Source of the DNA: Cytospora piceicola
Taxonomy: Eukaryota; Ascomycota; Sordariomycetes; Diaporthales; Cytosporaceae
NCBI GenBank assembly: GCA_023375675.1
Contig: JALQBC010000015.1
Location: 682,001-746,000, forward strand
DNA length: 64,000 nt
Direction: 5' to 3'
Part shown: one piece after another, positions 1-12,404 of the stretch
How the letters are laid out: every line of letters begins with the position of its first letter
How positions within the stretch are numbered: the stretch's first letter is position 1
The notes under the pieces: model-generated
Told to the model about the DNA's origin: nothing
Databases searched by the model: none
Seen by the model: only the letters and a program-made list of their open reading frames with translations
Program-made: the position numbers and the translations under genes

Positions 1-240
1 CTAAAAGCTATTTTAAACACTATTTATTTAATAAATAAGACTGTGTAATATAGCGTTTAATATATAATAGTTAAGAAAAGAAAAACAGTTAGTTATTTCT
101 ATATATTTACTTAGAAGATATATATACTAATATACTAATGTTTATAATATACAAGTAGCTGTAAAATAACTATACTATTCTATTAGGAATATTAACTAAG
201 ACTGTAACTTGCTAAATATTTATAACGGCCTGGTGCTAAC
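1..240. repeat. AT-rich, RIP-like edge tract
   Basis: The first ~240 bases are very rich in A and T with frequent TpA steps, and no reading frame of note crosses them. From 240 to 642 the composition becomes mixed, still with many TpA steps and no gene that I can see. This looks like the end of a RIP-degraded repeat. The element cannot be identified. Confidence 0.5.
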
Positions 241-642
241 TAGCTCTCAATATTATAACATATAATAAGGGTTCAGATCTTCTCTTATAGACGTATAGCT
301 TTAGGCCGGACAGCACGGGCACCGGGGTGATGGTGCGTAGGAGGTGACGTCCTTACTTAGTAGGGTGGTCTATGTTGGTTGTCTTATATTAAGGAAGGAA
401 GAAGTGGACCGGTGCCCAGGTCCTGTACTGAATGTACTTGTTTATAGATACTAACTAATTAGGTACATTTGTGTTACTGTCTGACAAAACCTGTCGAACC
501 AACCCGTGAAGACTAACGGTTCTCACATCAATGTACAGTGAAAACCCCCTATATATTATAACCCACTCTTATATATTATACAGATAGCCTGGTAGGGCTG
601 TATAATAAAGGGGGTAGCCACTGTATTTGCTGAAGGCTAATA

Positions 643-1602
643 TCATACCATCCCCACAGCAAACTGGACGTAAGTCCTGTCCAACCCATCAAAGGCCGAT
701 TCTACTACCCTTCCTGTCACTTCCCAGCTTGTTCCCGTATTCGCTCCAATGACATTCCACATTCCCTGCATAGTCTCGATGTTATGCAGATATGTCTTCT
801 CACCCATCAACTCGCTCTGCTCAATCCTTAACGGCCGACGGCTTCCAATCTGTCTTCCTACTAACAACGCAGATCTTGTGCCGCGTTTGAAAAACCGCAC
901 CAACCTCTCACCAACCTTAACCTGCGTAGACCAGTCGAACAGGTGGAAGAACGCTGCGGCGTGGATAATGTCGAATTTTCCGTCCAGCCTTCCTAGGTTC
1001 TCTTCATTTTCACCAAGAATGTCGCCCGTGACAAACAGCCCCTCGAAGGTGTCACGATCCCGGAAAAGTTCGTATCCGAGTTCTATAAATTCTGCACGGA
1101 GATCTGTACCAGCCATATTATCCGATGGCGCACCATCAGAAGCTATCTGCCTCAGAATATGACCAAAACCACAGCCGAGATCAAGGAGTGCGTCGCCAGT
1201 CTTGAGCCGTGAAATAATAGTAGGATATTCAGGCAGTTCAGTTATGTAGAAGTCCATGAAACGCCATCTTCCGATACTCGGGTAGGGAAATATGTCGAAG
1301 GCTTTGTCTCGCTATGAGATAGTAAGAGACTGCCGTAACACAAACGTAAATCAAGGATGACAATGGCTCACAATGTATTTCAGATGCCTTTCGATATCGA
1401 TGCTTGCGATCCCGCTGTACCCCTCAAGCAGGGTGTAGACTTTGACCAGCCTTTCCTGATCTCCTGGCAGGTCTTTTTGATAGAGCCAAGTGATATGCCG
1501 AGCAAAGGTCGCTCCGGTAAATTTGACCATGATTGCGGCTAGGAGCTCGTAGAAGCACCTCGCTTTTCGAAGGATGCGCCTAAGCAGACCCTGTCTCGCC
1601 AT
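643..1602 (-). CDS. AusD-type class I SAM-dependent methyltransferase
   Basis: Predicted 299-residue methyltransferase in two exons (1602-1372 and 1311-643). The intron at 1312-1371 has a GTGAGC donor and an ATAG acceptor. Splicing restores the family signature RDKAFDIFPYPSIGRWRF (residues 78-95), which no single open frame shows. The SAM-binding motif LLDLGCGFG is at about residues 119-127. The downstream DGAPSDNMAGTDLRAEFI and GYELFRD are hallmarks of fungal methyltransferases of the AusD type, which act in meroterpenoid and other secondary-metabolite clusters. The segment LLEGYSGI before the intron also matches the family. The first ~25 residues are uncertain because a second in-frame Met lies at codon 25. 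It sits alone beside an AT-rich edge, so its partners, if any, lie outside the window. The substrate is unknown. Confidence 0.8.
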
Positions 1603-1948
1603 GGTGTTAATCGTTTACGAGTCACGAATTCAGGTGATTTCGGATGGCTTTTGGGATACGGTTCATAGGTTCCAACCTGAAAGTGGGTGCTCGAGGCCCG
1701 TTATTCACTTGAGCTCCTCGGTGCCCGACCTGCTTTCAAGAAAGGTCTACTCCACAGACTTGTCCGAAATAAGCAGGTTACAACCTCACAGCCGACCATC
1801 TCGCTGAGGGCTCTCAGAAACCGAAATGAGATGCTCAAGTTGATTGCACCCCAATTACCAGACCAGATGCAGGCACAAAAAGCTATTGCAAGACAGCCAC
1901 CCTCAGGTTCAATGCTCTTCTCTGCTATTTGGGTTCAGATTGGGGAAC
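1603..1948. other. Intergenic spacer
   Basis: About 345 bases between two minus-strand genes. They would hold the methyltransferase promoter and the transporter 3' end. I see no gene or repeat. Confidence 0.6.
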
Positions 1949-3225
1949 TTATATAATATCCTGCCCGTGACGAAGTGCTTGATCCTCAACTGGAGAACTC
2001 CTAGGTCCGGCTTCAGCTTCCCCATCTGGAGGAGCACTCAAGAGACCTCTGCGGTCCATCCTCCTCCTCCAGGGTTTATAAACGATAACAGAACCCACAC
2101 CAATAACAAGGAACAGGCCACATATACTCCCTCCGATGATCTCGAAGTTTTCCCCAATGGCATCGACGCCATCCCAAAACTTGCCTTGTGGCTTGGCAAC
2201 ATTCATGACCAGCGTCAAGAGTTGCACGATACCGATAAAAGCCGAAACAACGATTGTAATTCCAGTTAGGACAATGGAGTAGTACAAAATGGCGATGTGG
2301 TCCCTTGCAAAGGCCTTTGATGTATACAGTGTCATCATCAGCGCGCCGTCTGTCGTGTCCAGGAGGCACATGCCGGCTGACGTTCCAGATGGATCAGTAA
2401 GAAAACTATCACGTAATTACATGAAGACGGGGAGGACTCACCAGTGAATAGAAGAGGAAAAATAAGGATCAGCCACAAGCTCGTGCCTGTAGCCCCCTGG
2501 ATACTCGCAATTCCCAAGATAGCAATTTCTGAACTCGTATCGAAGCCCAGCCCGAACATGACACCGAGAGGGTACATTTTCCACGGCCGATCGACTAATC
2601 TGAACAGCTTTCGGAAGACATGAGCCATGAAGCCGGCACCCTCCAGTGTCAACTGCCCACCCTCTGTGTCCTCTGCGCCGCCCTCATCGCCATCGCCGAT
2701 CTGATGGTGCTGCTTTCTCAACAGCACTTTAAGCCGGCTGACCAGCCGATATAGCACCCACGCATTTCCTGCGCAAAGTATCAAGAGGAATGCCGCGCTA
2801 ATGCTGGTCCCAATGATATTACCCACCCTCTGAAACCCGTCGAACCGATCTCTTAGCGCCCCACTCGTGGCTGCCACAACGATGCAGGTGATGATCACAA
2901 TCGTGGAATGCCCGAGACTAAACCATGTCCCGACACTGACGGGACGTTGACCAGCTGCGATCAGTCGCCTGGTCATGAGGTCGATGGCGCTGATGTGGTC
3001 GGCGTCGAGAGCATGGCGCAGGCCTAGAGTGTATGACAGTACGGCGGACGAGATGAGGAACGGGAAGAAGTGCAGCACGACGCCTACGGCAGCCCATATG
3101 ATGGCATTGACAGCGATGAGTAGCAGGATCTGCCACGCTACGGCCGGAGGAAAAGCTCGGAGGGGCTTCGGTAGTGGCAAGGACGGAAGACTGATGTCCG
3201 GCCGGTGGAAGGAGAAGCGGGGCAT
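1949..3225 (-). CDS. Nickel/cobalt transporter (NiCoT, HoxN/NixA family)
   Basis: A 403-residue integral membrane permease for Ni2+/Co2+ uptake, which in fungi supplies urease. It has two exons, 3225-2442 and 2376-1949. The 65-nt intron (2377-2441, GTGAGT...CAG) is placed so that the product reads FPLLFTAGMCLLDTTDGALM, the conserved family segment. The first signature, HALDADHI, is at residues 71-78 and carries the metal-binding His and Asp. The second, LGFDTSSEIA, is at about 226-235. Several hydrophobic segments flank a hydrophilic acidic loop at about 170-195 between transmembrane segments. Length agrees with fungal NiCoT proteins. The start is the first ATG of the frame. The neighbours are unrelated. 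Confidence 0.92.
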
Positions 3226-4800
3226 TTGTTCGGGATATATGCACCGGTACTACTTGTTGTACGGGGAATCCCCGAGTCGACAGACCCGAGAAGGTGAGAG
3301 GGATGAAGATGGGTGAAGTTGGTACAAACGAGGGGATGAGGTTTCGAGATTCGTTTGGAGAGTTGATGACCCCATTTTGTTTTTGAAAATTGTGAAGATT
3401 TTGTGTGGTCGTGTGAAGTGAGGGGGTAGTGGTTCTCTTGCTGATAAGCAAACAATGTAAGCCTGGGGCATCCCACCTTTACGTGACGCCCCTGACTAAC
3501 GACGACAAGCCCGGAATTTTTCTGTCATAGCGGGTCTCTGTAAGCATTCATGCTCCATCACCAGACCTTTAGGTTCGTTCTTGAGGCTAGTGGCAGGATT
3601 GGACAATTAATATTGCCAGGCAAAGCTGGATCTATCCAGATGTCGGAAAGGACCTGTTGGAACTAAGCATGGAGTTTGAGGACTGTGTGTGAGTAACTGG
3701 TCTGACCGTTATTATGGAGAATCCCCAGCGGGCCGTACACTAATGCTGCTGAACCAACCCAGGTCTCATCGATCGAATCGATTGCTGACATGAAGACATT
3801 GACTCCATGGGTGAACCATCAAGGTTGCCTGCTATGGAGGACAATTATCTGCAAGTATCTGAGCCCACGAAGCTCACGCCTTAGGTGGTGCACCCTGTAG
3901 ACAAAGCTCCCGAGGTCTCTGAGGTCGATGACACCAGGGAATTGAAACAACATCTCGACGAAGGCTGCTGGGATGATTGATGCAGCTTTGGTCCCCAGAT
4001 CCAGGGCAGACCCAGCCTGTCAACCCTGGCTTACCATGTATTGTTCGAAATATGGGCCAGACCTACCCCAATTCCCCGGGACGCAGTGACAAGATCAACA
4101 TGTCTTTCAAGGTTGAATGTCCGTGCCTGTCATTGATCTGCCCAAGCATTCAAGTCTAGAAGTACCAAGTAGAAAAAACAAGTATCCTGGTCCTTTGAAC
4201 TCCGTTTTGAGGGCCGTTTCCTTTTCGATGGCGGCGACGAAGGTAAGGCGATGAGGAGCTGCAAGCAAACCAAGATACCATATATGAGCGACTGGATGGA
4301 TTAAGCCTTTCGGGATGTCAAGCGCATGCCTGGTCCCTCAACTACATATGTAGTCATGTTGGTTTTCGCATGTGTAGTCCAGAATGCCGATGGGCTCGCA
4401 CATCAACAGGAACCCTTCGACAGGGCAGGGCAGGTCAGAAGTTGAAGCTCCCCGGTCGCTAAGCAAGGGGTCCAGAGGTTGGGCCCACCCACTTGACAGT
4501 GTCCCACCCCCACTGCGACGCAGTGCCCCGCGAGCATTGAAAATCAGGGGTCTCGCGGAAATCAGGGGTCTCGCGGAGCCGTGACGAGGGGCTGTGCTTG
4601 GTATCGGAACTCGCAAGCCGGTCGAGCGTTGTCGTGTCTTTGGCGTTCGTGTTCTTCCTGCCGTGTTCTCCTTTCCATTTGTGCTTCTTGCTTATACCGC
4701 CTCGACAGAGTGTGCTAGAGGCTTGAACTCCCCGATACCTCCCCCTGATCCACCAATTCGAACCCAACTCAGGCCCGCCGCTTCGGCTCGACCCACGAAG
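3226..4800. other. Divergent intergenic region
   Basis: About 1.6 kb separating the minus-strand transporter from the plus-strand metacaspase, so it should hold both promoters. Short open frames here lack recognisable domains. The only structured element I see is the 18-bp tandem duplication at 4541-4576. Confidence 0.6.
4541..4576. repeat. 18-bp tandem duplication
   Basis: The unit AAATCAGGGGTCTCGCGG occurs twice head to tail with no mismatch, about 225 bp upstream of the metacaspase start. Confidence 0.85.
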
Positions 4801-6084
4801 ATGCCGCGCAAGAAGGCCCTGATCATTGGCATCAACTACACCGGCTCCCAGAACCAGCTCAATGGCTGCATTAACGATGCGGTGAACGTGCGCGACTTCT
4901 TGGTAGACGACCGCGGCTTCTCGGATAGCTCCAAGGACATGGTGGTGATGACGGACGCGCCAGAAAACGAGGGCACACCATTCTGGCCGAGCGGGGAGAA
5001 CATGCTGGCTGCTTTCAAGTGGCTGACGTCGTATAATGAGGCGGGAGACATCGTGTGGTTGTCATACTCGGGACATGGAGGTGAGAGAACCCTAGGTGGA
5101 TAGACCATGCGGGAGGTCAGGGCTGACCGAGTGACTGCTGCAAGGCCAGGTCAAGGACACAGATGATGATCGGCCTACGGGGTTCGACGACACCATCTGC
5201 CCGGTCGACTTTCAAGAGAATGGTCAGATTACCAGTGACACCGTACGTGAACCCCTTCCCCCCCCCCACCCCTCGACAACCAGATTCTTTGTGGGTCAAG
5301 TGTGCTGACCAAACCGACCTCCCCAGCTCCACCGAACAATCGTCTCCCCGATGAACCCCGAAGCGCGCCTCACGATCTTGTTCGACTGCTGCCACTCGGG
5401 CTCCGCCTGCGAGCTCCCCTTCGTCTTCCGCCCCGACGCCGACGGCAACATCAACCTGCTGGACCAGATCAAGAAGGGCGTGAGCCTGGTACGCGCGGCA
5501 GAGCACCTGATCCATGGCGGATGGAGCCGGGAGAAGATGTCGGACGCCAAGATGCTGCTCGGTGGTGCGTCGGACTTCTTCAACGGGCTGCACCACGCGC
5601 GTGGCGATGCGGTGGACGAGGACGGGCTGGCGCAGGAGAGGTTCCAGGAGGACTGGGACAAGGAGGGCAAGGACGTGTGGATGTTCTCGGGCTGTCGGGA
5701 CGACCAGACGTCGGCGGATGCGACGATTGCCGGTGCGGCGACGGGGGCCATGTCGTGGGCTTTCATCGGGACGATGAAGGAGTCGCCGGAGCTGAGCTAT
5801 GTGCAGGTGAGTTTCTTCTCAGCCCACCTCTGAGAAGGACCGAGGGAGAGCTCCAAGGCAGAGCTTGTGATGATGATTGCTGACGGAGAGAGAACAGGTC
5901 TTGCAGAAGACTCGGCAGGCTCTGGTGGACAATTACTCTCAGATTCCACAGTTGAGTTGTGGTGGGCATTACGATCTCGATCAGCGTCTCATGGTAAGTC
6001 CAGCCGATCTTCGGATTTACCTCTATATTGTTGTCTTGAGCTCTGTACTGATTGACTGACTGGCTGTTTGCGTGGCAGCTGTGA
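4801..6084 (+). CDS. Type I metacaspase (caspase-like cysteine peptidase)
   Basis: A 319-residue metacaspase, an Arg/Lys-specific cysteine peptidase of clan CD linked to cell death and protein quality control. It has five exons: 4801-5080, 5145-5242, 5327-5806, 5898-5993 and 6079-6084. The p20-like fold starts with KKALIIGINY. The catalytic His is H92 in YSGHGG and the catalytic Cys is C148 in FDCCHSG. Joining exons 1-2 restores SGHGGQVKDTDDD. The last exon would encode only a Leu and the stop, after a GTAAGT donor at 5994; reading through instead adds about 20 residues. The frame stays open for 69 codons upstream to 4594. That extension is not Pro/Gln-rich and I favour the ATG at 4801, which gives a form without prodomain. 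Confidence 0.9.
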
Positions 6085-6684
6085 TATCTGCCTGTCCTCG
6101 AGGGACGTCGATATGTGTAGCCGGCTGGCTTGGTCGCATTTGCATGGAGCATAGCATAGCATTTGCATTTTGCATTTTGCATTTACATTCTTCGGGAGCA
6201 TGTCCGACACGAAGGGGCATTTAGAGGCTTGAATTTGGCGTTTCTCTTGCGACGTTTGTCTTCTTGGGCACCTCGAAGCAATCCAGTCGTTTGTTTACAC
6301 GTGCTTGTGCCGAGCAGGAAGTACATACAGTACGTACACACCGGTACGTACCCAAATAGATACGCTACCTAGGTACCTACCTAGGTAGGTACTTGCCTTG
6401 GTAGTAAGAGTACGGATACGTACTTCCCGTTACGGATCCGTTATTGCGGCCATCCAAAATGTGATTACTTAATCCCGTCTCCGTGTTCCCTCACCGTGTA
6501 AATGAGCCTTTGAGACGGTACAATTTTCACTTTGCGGCCATCAATGTTCGACAACTTTCATCATCAAGACCACCACCAACGACCAACATCAACACACTCA
6601 TTCTCATTCACTCTTCTGCAAAGTGAAGTGAGATGCGAACAACAAACTCGCCCGTGTGATAGCGTCGATGAGTCTGCCGCCATA
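6085..6684. other. Intergenic region with TGCATTT repeats and CCTAGG palindromes
   Basis: Short reiterations of TTTGCAT lie at about 6145-6190. A pair of CCTAGG palindromes with TACC/GGTA flanks lies at about 6366-6390. The remainder is probably the MED22 promoter. Confidence 0.55.
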
Positions 6685-7326
6685 ATGGATCGCAATCAAC
6701 CGGCCACAACGGCCAGTCTTCTTGGTATGCCTTCCTGTCATCTCATCTCATCTCATCTCATCTCTTCGATGCCATTCTCCTTTCTCTCTCAGCCTGACTG
6801 ACAATGTGTCTAGACCAAGAAGGCAAGATCATTGCCGAAATCCTCAGGAGCTACCGCGATCTTGTCAACTTCGCCACCGAGCCGATCACTAACAAGTCCT
6901 CGACCGGTCAGGCTTCATACAACAGCATGGCCATGGACCTTGAGACCCAGAACCTCGTACGCGCTCTACTCTATCATCTTGTGGAGCGGCTGATTAACAT
7001 CCCTTCAGATCAAAGCAGTCGAGAACCTACTCTCCCTTACACGACGGATCCGTGAGCTGTGGATCGTTGGACCCCTGCGGAAGCCAGGCGATGGCGGCAA
7101 GACGGACGAGACGATCGCGTCGGAGGTACAGCAGGTAAGGGATATACTGAACCACCTGCGAGCAAACAAGCGACAGCAACTGGTCAGCGAGGGAGGAGGG
7201 TACGGACAGTACGTCGCCGGAGATCTGATCCAACCGCCCTCGACGGCCGGGCCGGCAAACGGGCCCGCCGTATCGTCCGTAGCTCCTGCGAGTGGCGCAA
7301 CTCCACAGACTGGAGGACCGGCCTAG
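6685..7326 (+). CDS. MED22: Mediator complex subunit 22 (Med22/Surf5)
   Basis: A 166-residue head-module subunit of the Mediator coactivator of RNA polymerase II. It is built from three exons, 6685-6724, 6814-6956 and 7009-7326, with introns 6725-6813 (GTATGC...CTAG) and 6957-7008 (GTACGC...TCAG). The spliced protein begins MDRNQPATTASLLDQEGKII. It continues with SMAMDLETQNLIKAVENLLS and LTRRIRELWIVGPL, which follow the Med22 pattern of an internal Met-rich helix and then a helix ending in ELW.xG. The C-terminal ~45 residues are Pro/Gly/Ala-rich and probably disordered. The first coding exon is only 40 nt, so simple ORF callers would miss it. Identification rests on helix pattern and length, not on an alignment. 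Confidence 0.82.
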
Positions 7327-8288
7327 AAGCTCGGTCCTGTTGATGGTGCTGTGAAGGCGGGCGCGGAGGAGTGCGAGACGCAGATTCCAGTGGATAGCGT
7401 GGCTGCAGTGACCAAGGAAGGCGTGACAACCCACGCCTTTGGTGGTGTACTGGCGACGGATGATACGAGGGAGCAGTAGCGTCTGATCTAGGCTAAAGGC
7501 ATAGCCAGGGAACCCCAGGAGGATGTATTGGATCACCGGACGAAGGTGTCGGTGGGCCAAGGCTATGTCATTGATCCGGGGTGGGGATGAGCCATGTGTG
7601 CCAGAAGCTCCGATATGAACGATGCGAGGGTTTCCGTTCCTCAGAAGGAAGTATTTCAGGGACGGGGGTGTGGCGGAGTATCAAATGGCGATTACTGCAT
7701 CATTCAGCCCTATCATCACCAATGGGGGCAGTCACTGCAGTGTGGAATCTAGTGGAAGTACTGCAGTGCATCTTGCGTGCACACATGGCCTGTCACGCCA
7801 GCAGCAGGGGGCCCTTTACCGTTCCGAGTTGGGAGAGATGCAGCCCTAAAAGGCGGCCCTAAAGGTACATACTGTAGCTAAGAGCATACCGGCTTAAGTA
7901 CTTTGCAAGAAGGTATCTTTGAAAGTTGGCGGCCGGGGTCAAGCTACCAGTGCTAGGTACCCTGATCTCCCACATGTGCCACATGCTGCTTTCCGATAAG
8001 ATGAGATAACGTGGTACGATTTCTGTACCATAGATCGAAGGCCCATCAACGGTTCTCTCGTGTCACATGGTTCTTCTGAGGTGTTTTCATGTCATTCCAG
8101 TTTGCGCATCGGTGTACATCATGATTACATGACCTTCGATAGCAAGAGTGCATGTGTACCGTTGAATAATCATCTAGTAATCTCGTGTCTTGGATTGGTT
8201 AGTTAGTTTGTGTCAGGGTTGCCTCTCTAGGCCTTCCCGAGGCCGCGCTTCTTGTGGGCGGGCGTCCAATGATTATTACCTACCTCCA

Positions 8289-8316
8289 AAGGTACCTAGG
8301 TACCTAGCTGCCTAGG
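8289..8316. promoter_or_regulatory. Representative CCTAGG palindrome cluster
   Basis: GGTACCTAGGTACC-like palindrome followed by CCTAGG about 15 bp on. Similar clusters are at about 6366-6390, 8621-8674, 9048-9061, 9663, 16070, 19100, 21725, 21827, 30613, 31054, 31402, 35132 and 36545. All lie between genes. Function is unknown. It could be a protein-binding site or a hairpin-forming repeat. Confidence 0.45.
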
Positions 8317-9525
8317 CAGTGTAAATACTACAAGTACTTTTCTACGGTGTATTTTTCGGATGGGCAGCGGCGGCTGCAGGTGCACATGTGTGGAGACGTG
8401 AACCGACATGGACGTGCACCGATTATTATGTACTATCGTGTAAGTGCTCCCGAAGATCCATGGACGATCTGTGAACGTTACCTTGTCAGTCCTGTCTGCC
8501 TGTTACTGACCCACCACGCGACTACTACCTACCGGTAGTATACGATATGTACTGTAGTTGTACGTAGATTACTCGAGTCGTCAGACAACTCTTTGGGCCG
8601 TGCAGTCATTAAAGTTTTCACCTAGGTTGACACCAACCAATCTATCTAGACCTGTTATAGTATAGGTACCTAGGTAGTCTAGTGGTCTGGTAGTCAGGGT
8701 AGTGTAGACCGTCCTGACCGTCAGATGCAGCTTACATCCGAGAAACCACCGTTCTCTACATTTCTTACCCGTGTTCGAGATCCTGTCAGCCTTTTCCCAG
8801 AACAAGAAGGTGGCGAACCCTTCCACGAAACAGGTGGCTCTAGAATGCTTCTAGAAGGCGGTTCCAGGATGAGTGGGCAACAGCAGGGACGCCAAGGAAC
8901 GCAATGGTGATGTAGTGGGCTGATTATCGAGGTCTGTTGGTGTGTGTGGTGTGTGTGGTGTGTGTGTGTCAGCCTGTAAGCCGTACTTATCGAAGTCAAT
9001 TCCCTTGTACGTACCATAGGTTCGCCTCCTCGCAGTATCTACCTACCCTAGGTCACCTAGGTACCTAAGTAGTCAGGCAGTCTGGCAGTCTGCTAAATTC
9101 TTATGTGTATACGGCAGTAGTCAGTGGTTCGTCAACGAGTGAAGCTTATCGGCATGGTTACATCGAGGGACCTGCCAATTGGAGAGATTGTGCCAAGCAA
9201 GACAAGGTTGATCCTGGTAATCAATAGTGGCCCGGTGAGTGGGTGCGGGGCTGGTTGCGCCTGTGCACATGTGGTGGGAGGAGGACCCAGACCGTCTCGG
9301 GAGCCATTCCAACCGCAACTCGAGCCACATTAACCCGGAAACGTTAGTGCCAAGCCCGACTACTCGGTTTAGTCGATTGCGTCTTATCACCAACATCATT
9401 ATATTTGCCAGGGTCAACTTGTTTTCCACTGTCAGTTGTCCCCAGTGGCCCCAGCAGCCCCAGTGGCTCCTCTTCCATCCTTTCTGCGACGAGGTTGGGC
9501 ATACTGTGAGTATATAGGACCAAGA

Positions 9526-9547
9526 AGAGAGAGAGAGAGAGAGAGAA
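9526..9547 (+). repeat. (GA)n microsatellite
   Basis: About ten uninterrupted GA dinucleotides. Confidence 0.85.
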
Positions 9548-10302
9548 ATGAAGAAGAGGACTTACCTAGCGTACCTATGTAGGTACGTGCTCAAGTACGG
9601 ATCCGTGTAAGTGCCCAGGTGGTTTAACTTATACACATACATACTTAGGTACGGAGTACATACCTAGGTATATAGGTACTTACATACCAGTTGAAACTCA
9701 AAACATCGCAAGGGCCGAGGTATCATGCACCACCAGCCACCAAACAGTCTAGGCCAGACAGTCAGTCTAGCACCCTACAGTAGAAGTACTCTTCCCTCTC
9801 CTGAGGTCTCTGACCACAAGCGAATCACGACATATCATACCAAGAGCCACCAAGGGGGGCGTTCCTGGGCGCTCCGGGCGTGTCTCCGAGGGTGGGATCC
9901 CCTCCAGGGTCCCCTGCACCGGTGGCATTCGTGCAGTGCAACCCACCAGATTCGCCATGTAGCCACAGTAGATTGAGTACAAAGGAAGCGTATCTATGTA
10001 TGTATGTACAGTATGTGCCCAGGTCTGTAAGTGGAATATGGGGTTCCCTCGAAAGCGGAACTCACCGTCCCAAACTCTTTCGAGCAACGCACAGGGTACG
10101 TACCGCGGCAAAAGTTGGGATCTCGCTGGGGCAAGAAACGATAAGGTTCCCCATCGACGCGCCCCCCCCCCCTCCCTCCTCCTAAACTCCCACCTACATA
10201 TAATACCCAAGAGTGCCTGCCTTTCTTCCAGGACCCTCCTGCAGCACCTTTGTCGTCCAACCTCCCAACCTCCAACCGATCGTCCTCGACTTGACTGCAG
10301 CC

Positions 10303-12404
10303 ATGTCTCAGACAGTGAACTTGGATAGAGCAGAGATAGCTCAGGCCGAAATGGCCAGAGAAGGTCTTGGAACAAATGAGCATCCCCTTGGGACTGCTGA
10401 GAAGTTGAACGCCCAAGAGAAGAGCATTTCCATCGACGGCAATGGACTGCACGACAACGCCTTGTCTCACGACGTCGGCATCCTGGAGGATGACATGCCT
10501 ACCGAAGAGGAGCTTGCGACCCTGCGCAGAGTGTCGGGCCACATCAAGTGGACTGCCTACTCCGTCGCCATCTGTGAGCTGGCTGAACGATTCTCCTACT
10601 ACGGTTCCAGCGTCCTCTACACCAACTTCGTCGTGCACTCGCTGCCACCAGGCTCGAACACGGGTGCCGGTCACGGCCATGGAGGCCAATCCGGCGCTTT
10701 GGGACTGGGTTCTCGTGCTGGTCAGGGTATCTCTCTCACGAACCAGTTCTTTGCCTATATCGTTCCCCTGTTTGGGTAAGTCTAGCTTCCAACCTTCTCA
10801 CATACGTCCTCCTCCCCCTTCCCCTCACCCCACTCTTCGTAATGAAAAAGACCCGTCGCTGATATTGTATCCTGCTCGCAGTGGCTGGCTCGCGGACGCC
10901 AAATTAGGACGTTACAAGGTCCTTCACATCGCCATCTGCGTCTCCATGTGTGCCCACGTTATCCTCGTGGCGGCCTCTGCGCCGTCTGTCATCACCAAGC
11001 CCGACAACTCCCTCGCCGCCTTCATCATCGGCATGCTTGTCCTCTGCATCGGCACCGGTCTCTTCAAGGCCAACGTCGCCCCGCTGCTGGCCGAGCAGAA
11101 CCATGACCGTCGCATGTACGTCAAGACGCTCAAGTCTGGCGAGCGCGTCATTGTCGACCCGGCCGTCACCAACACCCGCATCTTCCTGTACTTCTACTTT
11201 GCCATCAACGTGGGCTCCCTCGTCGGCCAGATCGCCATGGTCTACGTCGAGCTGTATGTCGGCTTCTGGCTCGCCTTCCTGCTGCCCACAGTCCTCTTCG
11301 CCGCCTGCCCTGTCGTCCTTTTCTTCATGAGGAAGCACTACGTCCTGAGCCCACCTACCGGCTCCGTCCTGGGCAAGTTCTTCAGCATGTTCGGAATGGC
11401 CATGCGCGGCAAGTGGTTGACGCTCCTGAACCCCAAGAAGTTCAAGCGCGAGTTCACCTGGGATGCTGTCCGCCCTTCTCACATCGCTGTCGAGGCGCGC
11501 CCCGGCTGGATGACTTATGATGACGAGTGGGTCGACGAGGTCCGTCGTGGTCTCAAGGCCTGCAAGGTCTTCCTCTTTTTGCCAATCTTCTTCCTGGCTT
11601 ATAACCAGATGACCAACAACCTGACGACGTAAGTTGACCTCCCCAAAACATACGTTGGACCTCATTCGATATCACCGAACCCCTTGAATCACATACTGAC
11701 GAAAGCCCCTCCCACACAGTCAAGCCTCAACCATGGAGCTCCACGGAGCACCCAACGATCTCATCCAGAACCTCAACCCCATCTCCATCGTCATCATGAT
11801 TCCCATCCTCGATCGCTTCATCTACCCGGGCCTCCGGAAGCTGGGCTTCAACTTCACGCCCCTGAAGCGCATGGCCGCGGGCTTCTTCTTCTCGGCCTTG
11901 TCCATGATCGCCGCCGCCGTCATGCAGTACTACATCTACAAGATGTCCCCCTGCGGCTACAATACCACCGACCAGGGGTGCACCGCCCCCATCAACGTCT
12001 GGGCCCAGTGCCTCCCCTACGTCCTCGTCGGCCTGTCCGAGATCTTCACCAACACCACCTCCCTCGAGTACGCCTTCAGCAAGGCCCCCCAGAACATGAG
12101 GTCCGTCGTCATGAGCGTGAACCTGTTCATGAGCGCCATCGCCTCCGCCATCGGCGAGGCGTGGACGCCCCTCGCCGGCGACCCCAACTGGGTCTGGAAC
12201 TACGGCTCCGTGGCCATCATCGCCGCCGCCGGCGGTGTCGGCTTCTGGATCTGCTTCAGGCACCTCGACAAGGAGGAGGACTCGTGGAACAACATCAAGA
12301 AGAGCGAGTACAAGGGTGCTAGCGAGCCCAACGCGGGCCATACGGGGGCCGACACGTCGGCCGAGCACGGCGAGGAGAGCCAGGTACCCAGCGAGAAGAT
12401 CTGA
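10303..12404 (+). CDS. POT/PTR2-family proton-coupled peptide transporter
   Basis: A 634-residue plasma-membrane di/tripeptide:H+ symporter. It has three exons, 10303-10775, 10882-11628 and 11720-12404. Splicing joins PLFGGWLADAKLGRYK and then NNLTTQASTMELHG without loss of frame. The family motif region ELAERFSYYGSSVLYTNF is at about residues 92-109. GTGLFKANVAPLLAEQ, YFYFAINVGSLVGQIA and the late SLEYAFSKAPQNMRSVVMS block are typical of fungal PTR2. There are about 12 hydrophobic segments, a ~80-residue hydrophilic N-terminus and an acidic C-terminal tail. Third codon positions are very C-rich, as in highly expressed fungal genes. The opposite strand contains a long antisense open frame that I regard as a codon-bias artefact. 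Confidence 0.94.

Larger units (their letters stand above)
7327..10302. other. 3-kb intergenic region with CCTAGG motifs and microsatellites
   Basis: No frame here has a recognisable domain or consistent splice sites. Noted elements are CCTAGG palindromes at about 8295-8316, 8621, 8669, 9048-9061 and 9663, a (GT)-rich tract at 8937-8968, and a (GA)n tract at 9526-9547. The last part (about 9700-10300) is pyrimidine-rich and likely carries the promoter and leader of the peptide transporter. Confidence 0.55.

Noticed and set aside
10904..11665. 253-codon minus-strand open frame
   Set aside because: Antisense of the PTR2 transporter coding sequence. It is open because third positions are very C-rich, and its composition (Asp/Glu/Gly/Val-rich) is typical of such shadows.
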